Shown here: piece after piece, positions 7,668 through 13,305 of the stretch
Layout of the letters: every line of letters begins with the position of its first letter
Numbering within the stretch: position 1 is the stretch's first letter
From: CAZYJD01 sp964647785
GTDB taxonomy: Bacteria; Bacteroidota; Bacteroidia; NS11-12g; UBA9320
NCBI GenBank assembly: GCA_964647785.1
Contig: CAZYJD010000057.1
Location: forward strand, 1 to 13,305
Length of the DNA stretch: 13,305 bases
Direction: 5' to 3'
Notes under the pieces: model-generated
Database searches by the model: none
What the model was told of the DNA's origin: nothing
What the model saw: only the letters and a program-made list of their open reading frames with translations
Made by a program: the position numbers and the translations under genes

Positions 7668-8834
7668 ATGGCTGACGCTCTTCTTCCTCATTCCAGAATA
7701 CTCATTGCAGGAGGAGGCATGTCAGGTATGTCGCTGGTGTGGCATCTGCTCAATCAAGGGTATCGAGGGGAAATTCTGGTGTTTGAAAAAAATCTGGAAG
7801 AGAGAAAAGAACGTACTTGGAGCTTTTGGCAAGAGCAGCAAGGTCCTTTTGACCATTTGGCAGCAGCCACTTGGGAACAATTCAAGGTCACTGATTTCCA
7901 CGGCCATGCACGTGTTTATCCTTTAGCGCCTTTCAAATATTTGAGCATTAAGGGCAGTGATTTCTACCGCGAGTGTGATCAAATGCTCCTCGATCATCCG
8001 CAGGTAAAACTCATACCACAAGAAGTGGTGCAAATTGATGATGCCGGAGATGCCGTTCAACTCTGCACGCGTGAAGAAACTTATGCAGGGGATCTGGTGT
8101 TCGATAGCCTTTTAAAAAAAGAAGAAATTCCGCAGAATTCACGCTCTTTGATTCAGCATTTTTATGGATATGTGGTGGAATTTGAGGAAGCCGTTTTTGA
8201 TGCTGACACGCCTGACTTGATGAACTTTGATACCGGTGTAGCATCCGATTGTCATTTCATCTACATCCTGCCTTACAGTGTGCACAAGGCCCTCATTGAA
8301 TACACGATTTTTTCACCAGCCATGCTGAATAAGGCTTCATATAAATCCTTACTTGAAGAATGGATTGCACGAAAATTCAGCGGCAAAGCCTACCGCATAC
8401 TGGAATTAGAGTTCAATGCAATTCCGATGACCGATGCTGTTTTTAAATCACGACCTTCAGCCCGTCATATACGCATAGGTACAGCTGGCGGGTTCACCAA
8501 TCCGGCAACGGGCTACACCTTTTACAACAGCCAAAAACACTTGAAGGCCATGGCAGAGGCTGTGGTTAGGAATGAAATACCCGATCAAAGACTGGGCAAA
8601 GTACATCTGCGTTTTCGTTGGTATCATGCCACCTTGCTGCAGGTTTTAAGTGAGGGGAGGCTGTCCGCACATGCAGTTTTTGTATCGCTCTATCGCAAGA
8701 ATGCAACGCCTTCTATTCTGAGGTTTCTCAATGATGAAAGTTGTTTTATGGAAGAGCTGAAGATCATGAGCTCCACGAATATTCCTGTTTTTGTGAGGGC
8801 GGGATTAAAAGCCGCCTGGTCCATGATCAAATAG
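7668..8834 (+). CDS. crtY: Lycopene cyclase (CrtY family)
   Basis: FAD-dependent, non-redox cyclase that turns the linear ends of lycopene into beta-rings (beta-carotene). It is 388 residues, typical for CrtY. An N-terminal Rossmann motif GGGMSG (15-20) with acidic Glu40 at the end of the second strand binds FAD. RTWSFW (49-54), HFYG (164-167), FIYILPYSVHKALIEYT (197-213) and NPATGY (278-283) match the CrtY pattern; Glu211 aligns with the catalytic glutamate of the Pantoea enzyme (LLIEDT). The usual MD motif reads MNFD (185-188), an Asp-to-Asn change. The frame is open further upstream, but that part overlaps the glycosyltransferase; the ATG at 7668 (MADALLPHSRILIAGGG) fits the family. No other carotenoid genes are in the window. 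Beta-carotene could serve as pigment or retinal precursor; the choice is not visible here. Confidence 0.88.
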   Translation: MADALLPHSRILIAGGGMSGMSLVWHLLNQGYRGEILVFEKNLEERKERTWSFWQEQQGPFDHLAAATWEQFKVTDFHGHARVYPLAPFKYLSIKGSDFYRECDQMLLDHPQVKLIPQEVVQIDDAGDAVQLCTREETYAGDLVFDSLLKKEEIPQNSRSLIQHFYGYVVEFEEAVFDADTPDLMNFDTGVASDCHFIYILPYSVHKALIEYTIFSPAMLNKASYKSLLEEWIARKFSGKAYRILELEFNAIPMTDAVFKSRPSARHIRIGTAGGFTNPATGYTFYNSQKHLKAMAEAVVRNEIPDQRLGKVHLRFRWYHATLLQVLSEGRLSAHAVFVSLYRKNATPSILRFLNDESCFMEELKIMSSTNIPVFVRAGLKAAWSMIK

Positions 8835-8947
8835 GAAAGTAAAAAACCCATTATTCTCATTTCAAGCGTTTGGCATGAGTGTCACAAAAGTTTGGTGTTG
8901 AAGCTGTTTCCATCATGCGGGCACAAACAAAGCCTACCGAAAAGAGT

Positions 8948-8955
8948 TAAGTTTG
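8948..8955 (+). promoter_or_regulatory. Putative -7 box upstream of ribBA
   Basis: TAAGTTTG is a full match to TAnnTTTG, ending 10 nt before the ribBA ATG, so the transcript would have almost no leader. No clear TTG lies 19-21 nt upstream. The 131-nt gap before ribBA shows no FMN riboswitch-like architecture that I can recognise and no terminator hairpin after crtY. Confidence 0.4.
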
Positions 8956-8965
8956 CAGATTATTG

Positions 8966-10177
8966 ATGGAAATGTTGCAAAGAAAGCTCGACCCCATTGA
9001 AGAGGGGATAGAAGAAATTAGGAAAGGCAAGGTAATCATCGTGGTAGATGATGAAAATCGCGAAAATGAAGGCGATTTTTTAACCGCAGCGAGAAATGTT
9101 GATCCGGAAATGATCAATTTCATGGCCACACACGGCCGGGGATTGATTTGTGTGCCTTTGACCACTGAAAGGTGCGATGAATTGGAACTGGATCTGATGG
9201 TAGGAAAAAATACAGCCACCCATGAGACGGCCTTCACCGTATCAGTAGATTTATTGGGCAAAGGTTGTACCACGGGTATATCTGCCCATGACCGTGCTAA
9301 AACGGTTCAGGCATTGATTGATCGGGAAACAACTCCGGCAGATTTGGGCCGTCCCGGGCATATTTTCCCGCTCAAAGCGCAAAAAGAAGGGGTGCTTCGC
9401 AGAGCAGGACATACCGAGGCAGCCATTGATTTCGCCAGGCTGGCAGGCTTTGAACCGGCAGGCTGCATTGTAGAGATCATGAATGAAGATGGCAGCATGG
9501 CGCGTCTTGACGATCTGTTTCAGGTGGCCGACCGATTCGGGTTGAAGATCTGTTCCATAGCCGATCTCATTAGTTATCGCCTGCAACACGAATCGCTCAT
9601 TAAGAGAGAAATTTCAGTGCGCATGCCTACGGAATGGGGCGATTTTGATTTAATGGCCTACCGGCAAACCCAAACAAGTCAGGAGCACCTCGCTTTGATT
9701 AAAGGAGAATGGCAAGCCGATGAACCTGTATTGGTTCGCGTGCACTCCAGCTGCATGACCGGCGATATTTTCGGCAGCTGCCGATGCGATTGCGGAGAAC
9801 AGTTACATGAGGCCATGAAGCAGATAGAACAGGAAGGCAAAGGGGTGATTGTTTACATGAACCAAGAGGGGAGAGGCATCGGCCTTCTGAACAAATTGAA
9901 AGCCTACAAACTGCAAGAGCAGGGATACGACACTGTTGATGCCAATTTAAAATTGGGCTTTGGCATGGATCAGCGCGACTACGGCATCGGCGCACAAATA
10001 TTGCGCGATTTAGGCGTTGGTAAAATCCGCCTCATGAGCAACAACCCCAAGAAACGAATCGGGTTGATCGGATATGGACTAGAGATCGTAGAAAACGTGC
10101 CATTGCAGGTAGAACCCAATCCCCACAACCTGGAGTATCTCAAAACCAAAAAAGAAAAAATGGGGCACGAGCTTTGA
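8966..10177 (+). CDS. ribBA: Bifunctional 3,4-dihydroxy-2-butanone 4-phosphate synthase / GTP cyclohydrolase II
   Basis: Fusion enzyme supplying both precursors of riboflavin: RibB makes dihydroxybutanone phosphate from ribulose 5-phosphate, RibA opens GTP. Residues 1-205 are RibB: DDENRENEGDF (28-38) with acidic Mg-binding residues, ATHGRGLICV, GCTTGISAHDRAKT (100-113), GHIFPL and HTEAAIDFARL. Residues 210-403 are RibA: Zn ligands Cys263, Cys274 and Cys276 within SSCMTGDIFGSCRCDCG, NQEGRGIGL (299-307), DTVDAN and RDYGIGAQIL. All active-site signatures I know are kept in both halves, so both activities are likely, unlike RibBA proteins with a decayed RibA half. The ATG at 8966 is used; Met3 at 8972 is equally possible, and a TTG one codon upstream is less likely. 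It stands apart from other riboflavin genes. Confidence 0.96.
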   Translation: MEMLQRKLDPIEEGIEEIRKGKVIIVVDDENRENEGDFLTAARNVDPEMINFMATHGRGLICVPLTTERCDELELDLMVGKNTATHETAFTVSVDLLGKGCTTGISAHDRAKTVQALIDRETTPADLGRPGHIFPLKAQKEGVLRRAGHTEAAIDFARLAGFEPAGCIVEIMNEDGSMARLDDLFQVADRFGLKICSIADLISYRLQHESLIKREISVRMPTEWGDFDLMAYRQTQTSQEHLALIKGEWQADEPVLVRVHSSCMTGDIFGSCRCDCGEQLHEAMKQIEQEGKGVIVYMNQEGRGIGLLNKLKAYKLQEQGYDTVDANLKLGFGMDQRDYGIGAQILRDLGVGKIRLMSNNPKKRIGLIGYGLEIVENVPLQVEPNPHNLEYLKTKKEKMGHEL

Positions 10178-10237
10178 AATCGGTCTGCTTTTCAAAGGGA
10201 TTGATCGTCTTTCACTGCTGCTTTCAATTGCAACAAC

Positions 10238-10245
10238 TATTTTCG
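10238..10245 (+). promoter_or_regulatory. Putative -7 box upstream of rseP
   Basis: TATTTTCG differs by one base from TAnnTTTG and ends 15 nt before the rseP ATG, within the 83-nt gap after ribBA. No good -33 TTG is spaced correctly. It would drive rseP, hscB and, by read-through, tRNA-Leu(CAA). Confidence 0.3.
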
Positions 10246-10260
10246 CCGCTTAGTTAAACT

Positions 10261-11598
10261 ATGGGAACCTTAATCATGATCGGTCAGCTCCTGCTGGCAT
10301 TAGCAATACTTGTAACGCTCCACGAATTGGGGCACTATTTGGCCGCGCGCATGTTCGGCATCAAAGTAGAAAAGTTTTACCTCTTTTTCGATGCATGGGG
10401 CATCAAGTTGTTTAGCAAGAAAATCGGAGAAACCGAATATGGCATTGGTTGGCTTCCGCTGGGAGGTTACGTGAAAATTGCAGGCATGATCGACGAAAGC
10501 TTGGATACCGATCAATTAAAAAAAGACCCTGAGCCGTGGGAGTTTCGCAGCAAACCGGCTTGGCAGCGTTTGATCGTGATGCTGGGTGGGGTTTTTGTGA
10601 ACTTTGTTTTGGGGATCATCATCTTCGCGGGCTTGCTCTTTTTTTATGGCGATAAATACCTGCCCAATCAGGCGGTGAACGAAGCCCATGGCATTGTTGC
10701 CATGCCTTTGGGTGCAAAAGTGGGTTTTCAGGATGGCGATAAAATCATGAAAGTAAACGGGCAAGAAGTACTGCGCTTCGATCAAGCTTTCGAACCCGAA
10801 GTATTCATGCAAGAAGGCGCCACCTATGAAGTGCTGCGTTCAGATGGCAGCACTGCGCAAATTGTTCTGCCAGAGAAATTTGTCGATATGTTTTCTACCC
10901 TTGGCAAAGACAGCGGCTTCATAGCCATTCGCTATGCCTTTAAAATAGGAGAAGTGCAGGCGGGCAGTGCAGCGGATGAATGCGGTTTGGAAGAAGGTGA
11001 TGTGATTTTAAGTGTGAATGGTAAGAGCAGCCTTTATTTCCACGAGTTTGAGCAAGCCAAGCAGCAATCGGATGAACTGCAAATGCAAGTGCTTCGTGAA
11101 GGGGATACACTGGCCTTGAGTGCCGCACTCGGAGCGGATAAAATACTCGGGTTCCAGCCTGATTTCTATGCTTATACCGATCGATACGAAACCCTGAAAT
11201 ATGGTTTCTTCGAGAGTTTTCCCAAAGGCTTTGAACGCGGGGTTTCTACCTTGAAAACCCAGATAGCTGCTTTCGGTAAGATGTTCAGGGGTGAAATTGA
11301 TCCCACCAAATCACTGATGGGGCCCATACAAATGGCCAAAGTGTTTGGTGCCCAGTGGATATGGGAGAAGTTTTGGAACCTCACAGGGCTTATTTCACTC
11401 ATTTTAGCATTCATGAACCTATTACCCATTCCTGCATTGGATGGAGGTCACGCCCTTTTTCTCGTGGTTGAAATCATTATCAGAAGGCCTTTGAGCGATA
11501 AGTTCATGCAGGCCATGCAGGTGGTGGGAATGGTAATTTTGATTGCTTTGATGATTTTCGTTTTTGGCAACGACTTGTTTCAGGTCTTTTTTAGGTAA
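10261..11598 (+). CDS. rseP: RIP metalloprotease RseP (site-2 protease)
   Basis: Inner-membrane zinc protease that cuts transmembrane segments, classically of anti-sigma factors after a first periplasmic cleavage, and also leftover signal peptides. It has 445 residues, standard length. HELGH (21-25) in the first membrane helix is the HExxH zinc site; MNLLPIPALDGGH (385-397) supplies the third ligand Asp394. Two PDZ-like domains lie between: about 143-210 (GFQDGDKIMKVNGQEV) and 228-290 (AGSAADECGLEEGDVILSVNG). Four membrane helices are apparent near 5-22, 105-128, 373-393 and 420-437. No dxr or bamA neighbour, as in many proteobacteria, is present; instead hscB follows, the TAA stop and ATG sharing one A, so the two are translationally coupled. 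Its local substrate is unknown; no sigma/anti-sigma pair is in view. Confidence 0.95.
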   Translation: MGTLIMIGQLLLALAILVTLHELGHYLAARMFGIKVEKFYLFFDAWGIKLFSKKIGETEYGIGWLPLGGYVKIAGMIDESLDTDQLKKDPEPWEFRSKPAWQRLIVMLGGVFVNFVLGIIIFAGLLFFYGDKYLPNQAVNEAHGIVAMPLGAKVGFQDGDKIMKVNGQEVLRFDQAFEPEVFMQEGATYEVLRSDGSTAQIVLPEKFVDMFSTLGKDSGFIAIRYAFKIGEVQAGSAADECGLEEGDVILSVNGKSSLYFHEFEQAKQQSDELQMQVLREGDTLALSAALGADKILGFQPDFYAYTDRYETLKYGFFESFPKGFERGVSTLKTQIAAFGKMFRGEIDPTKSLMGPIQMAKVFGAQWIWEKFWNLTGLISLILAFMNLLPIPALDGGHALFLVVEIIIRRPLSDKFMQAMQVVGMVILIALMIFVFGNDLFQVFFR

Positions 11599-12116
11599 TG
11601 CAGAACTATTTTGAATTCTTTGATATTGAGCCCGCCTTTTTTCCGGATGAAACGGAATTGAAAAAGAAATGGCGGGAGAACAGCAGGGCATACCACCCTG
11701 ATTTTGCCATGGGAGATGAGGCGGCTGCAAAAAAGGCAGTGGAAATGAGCTCATTGAATAATGATGCCTGGAAGGTTTTATCGCAATTTGATAAGAGAGT
11801 GGCATATATCCTCCAATTGCATGATAAGCCCGAAACGGGTAAAAGCTTACCCCCCGACTTTCTCATGGAAATGATGGAACTGAATGAGGCTTTGATGGAA
11901 GCAGGAATGGGAGGCGATGAACATGAACAAAAGCAACTCACAACCCGGGTAAATGAAATAAATTCTCAATTGAATGTAGATTTAGAAAAAGCTGCGAAGG
12001 CTTGGGATCAGGGCGAAGAGCGCACAGAAAACATGGCCGCGATTGAAGATTGTTACCTGAGAAAAAAATACCTGTTGCGTTTAATGGAAAACCTGAATAA
12101 TTTTGCCCCCCTGTAA
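11598..12116 (+). CDS. hscB: Fe-S cluster assembly co-chaperone HscB (J-domain)
   Basis: Cytoplasmic J-protein that delivers the scaffold IscU to the Hsp70 HscA and stimulates its ATPase during iron-sulfur cluster transfer. It has 172 residues, as expected. The N-terminal J-domain (1-75) has the essential HPD motif at His33-Asp35 within SRAYHPDF, with the HscB-type start NYFEFFDIEPAFFPDE. The C-terminal half (80-172) is the three-helix bundle that binds IscU (PPDFLMEMMELNEALMEA and the end YLRKKYLLRLMENL). The ATG overlaps the rseP stop (TAATG). No hscA, iscU or fdx is adjacent, so the gene is separated from its partners here. Its last codons carry a TTG/TAnnTTTG promoter-like pair for the tRNA that follows only 5 nt after the stop. 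Confidence 0.92.
   Translation: MQNYFEFFDIEPAFFPDETELKKKWRENSRAYHPDFAMGDEAAAKKAVEMSSLNNDAWKVLSQFDKRVAYILQLHDKPETGKSLPPDFLMEMMELNEALMEAGMGGDEHEQKQLTTRVNEINSQLNVDLEKAAKAWDQGEERTENMAAIEDCYLRKKYLLRLMENLNNFAPL
12075..12105 (+). promoter_or_regulatory. Promoter for tRNA-Leu(CAA) embedded in the end of hscB
   Basis: TTG (12075-12077), a 20-nt spacer and TAATTTTG (12098-12105) fit the phylum's housekeeping consensus. The boxes lie inside hscB codons. The -7 box ends 16 nt before the tRNA, close to the 20-nt distance at the other leucine tRNA. This suggests the tRNA has its own promoter besides read-through from rseP-hscB. Confidence 0.6.
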
Positions 12117-12121
12117 AAGAC

Positions 12122-12205
12122 GCCCGGATGGCGGAATTGGTAGACGCGTTGGTCTCAAACACCAATGATAGCAATATCGTGCCGGTTCGACCCCGGCTCC
12201 GGGTA
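12122..12205 (+). tRNA. tRNA-Leu(CAA)
   Basis: An 84-nt class II tRNA. Acceptor GCCCGGA/TCCGGGT with discriminator A; the first pair is G-T, an uncommon terminal wobble. D stem GCG/CGC; anticodon stem TTGGT/ACCAA with loop CTCAAAC, anticodon CAA (reads UUG); variable arm with GATA/TATC stem; T arm GCCGG-TTCGACC-CCGGC fully paired. CCA is not encoded. It begins 5 nt after the hscB stop and is followed 6 nt later by a strong terminator. Confidence 0.96.
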
Positions 12206-12211
12206 CTCAAG

Positions 12212-12240
12212 AGCACCTTAAGCAATTAAGGTGCTTTTTT
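12212..12240 (+). terminator. Rho-independent terminator after tRNA-Leu(CAA)
   Basis: A perfect 10-bp stem AGCACCTTAA/TTAAGGTGCT closes a GCAA (GNRA-type) tetraloop and runs into six Ts. It ends the rseP-hscB-tRNA unit. There is no T-run on the opposite strand side, so it should not stop the convergent gene whose end is 31 nt away. Confidence 0.93.
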
Positions 12241-12270
12241 ATTTCACAAAAATGAACCGAGTAGCTCAGA

Positions 12271-13305
12271 TTAATATAGCTCGATATACTTCTGATCAAA
12301 TCGGGTGTAATTCAACCTTTGGCTTAATTGATGCGCTTGTATTTTAGCGTTTTCGCTCTGATTGAGCTTATAATCCAATAGGTAATAAAAGAAAGACAAT
12401 ATTTCTCTGTAACTAAACCGAAGGTCCTCCAATTTGATTTCATTCAATAGCCTCTTGGCCTTTTTAAATTCCTTCGTCTGGTATAAAAAGCAGGTCTTCA
12501 TTAGAAGATAAACTTGAAAATAATGGATGCTGCGAAAATTGTTTTCCCTGATGAGTACATTCAATTTCATTTGAAAAAAGTTGAACCAAACAAAGTTTGA
12601 GGACAGTATGTTCGCAACCATGGGTTCATAAAGGTACTCTATACTCAGGTTTTGTAGTGAGAGGATCATTTTTTCATTCGCACTTCCATCGTACAAGTAC
12701 CTGCTGATTATTCTGCCCCTGAGAATGGGATTTAGCCCCTCCGTTCCTGATGAAGTCGTATCGAGTTGTTCCTTTCTTATCGCATGTTTATTCAGGAAAT
12801 GATATAGGTTCATCAATTCATTCTTGAAATGCCGTTGCTCCTCTGAAATCGCTTTATTCGCTATAAATCCAAAATAATAGGTGTTCAGGGAGGAATAGTC
12901 TACGAAAATCTCGAATATGTATTCATTGAAGAAAGCATTTTTATATAGTGCTTTCCAATCTCTCTTGCTGAGGCTTATTGTCCTGAATATCAACCCCACG
13001 GAATTGCCAATGATCAGTTTTTCATCATATGAGAAAGACTTTTCTCGGAAATTCATCATTTCCAAGGCTGCACAAAGTTGTGGGATTTGTTTTGACAGTA
13101 AACCATGCCTGCATACTTGTACCATGTAGGTCAATCTCAGATTGTAGTTCGCATCTAAATTGTTAAAATATCCGGATAGCTGAAATGGGTTGAATGTATT
13201 CAGCACATCGTACATCTTTAGGTTTTGATCAAAATAAACTTTCTGCGGTTTGAAAGAGGAAGAATGCTCGAAAGAGAGGTATCCGATGTATTTACTTAAA
13301 ATATC
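12271..13305 (-). CDS. Uncharacterised protein, N-terminus outside the window
   Basis: I do not recognise this gene. The frame is open from the right edge (13305) to the TAA at 12271, giving 344 visible residues. An ATG at 13215 could start a 314-residue protein, but the 30 codons before it are stop-free and read like coding sequence (DILSKYIGYLSFEHSSS), so the real start is probably beyond the edge. The product is rich in Leu, Phe, Tyr, Asn and Lys, with apparent amphipathic helices, for example LNEIKLEDLRFSYREILSFF and LMNLYHFLNKHAIRKE, which suggests a helical-repeat (TPR-like) soluble protein; no catalytic motif, signal peptide or membrane segment is visible. The DNA looks more AT-rich than the neighbouring genes, hinting at an accessory or transferred gene. 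It converges on the tRNA-Leu(CAA) unit. Confidence 0.75.
   Translation of the reverse strand, partial: DILSKYIGYLSFEHSSSFKPQKVYFDQNLKMYDVLNTFNPFQLSGYFNNLDANYNLRLTYMVQVCRHGLLSKQIPQLCAALEMMNFREKSFSYDEKLIIGNSVGLIFRTISLSKRDWKALYKNAFFNEYIFEIFVDYSSLNTYYFGFIANKAISEEQRHFKNELMNLYHFLNKHAIRKEQLDTTSSGTEGLNPILRGRIISRYLYDGSANEKMILSLQNLSIEYLYEPMVANILSSNFVWFNFFQMKLNVLIRENNFRSIHYFQVYLLMKTCFLYQTKEFKKAKRLLNEIKLEDLRFSYREILSFFYYLLDYKLNQSENAKIQAHQLSQRLNYTRFDQKYIELY

Noticed and set aside
8835..8965. FMN riboswitch upstream of ribBA
   Set aside because: The 131-nt gap shows no recognisable conserved aptamer helices or terminator; only a -7-like box is supported.
1..13305. CRISPR array, insertion sequence or prophage
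   Set aside because: No regularly spaced repeats, terminal inverted repeats, transposase or integrase-like frames were seen.

Overview
The window reads as chromosomal DNA of a member of the Bacteroidota, probably a free-living, aerobic flavobacterium-like lineage. Three things in the sequence point there: a secreted protein ending in a type IX secretion (T9SS) sorting domain, promoters of the phylum-specific TTTG/TAnnTTTG type, and the near absence of Shine-Dalgarno sequences. Lycopene cyclase implies carotenoid synthesis, and an NhaD-type antiporter fits a sodium-rich or alkaline (perhaps marine) habitat; the habitat is inference.

Layout. Positions 1-1913 (minus strand) carry a promoter, tRNA-Leu(UAG), trigger factor (tig) and the start of clpP, which runs off the left edge. 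Positions 1916-4979 (minus) hold holA (DNA polymerase III delta subunit), then a secreted Asp-box protein with a T9SS tail, closed by a strong hairpin terminator. At 4980-5012 transcription diverges. On the plus strand follow a small stand-alone HsdR-N-type nuclease-fold protein, nhaD, a family 2 glycosyltransferase and crtY, with gaps of 13-30 nt, and then ribBA (fused riboflavin enzyme). Next come rseP (site-2 protease) and hscB (Fe-S co-chaperone), which overlap by one base, then tRNA-Leu(CAA) 5 nt after hscB and a terminator at 12240. A convergent minus-strand gene of unknown function (12271 to the right edge) ends the window; it is open at its 5' end.

How the genes relate. Most are housekeeping genes: co-translational folding and proteolysis (tig, clpP), replication (holA), tRNA supply, riboflavin synthesis, envelope proteolysis (rseP) and Fe-S assembly (hscB). 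The accessory or less understood items are the T9SS-secreted protein, the HsdR-N-like protein beside holA, the isolated lycopene cyclase with an unusual motif, and the uncharacterised gene at the right edge. I see no mobile element, CRISPR array, prophage or obvious new multi-gene system. No stretch over 300 bases lacks a gene. The most distinctive signals are how the two leucine tRNA genes are wired into protein-coding transcripts and the row of TAnnTTTG boxes close to start codons.
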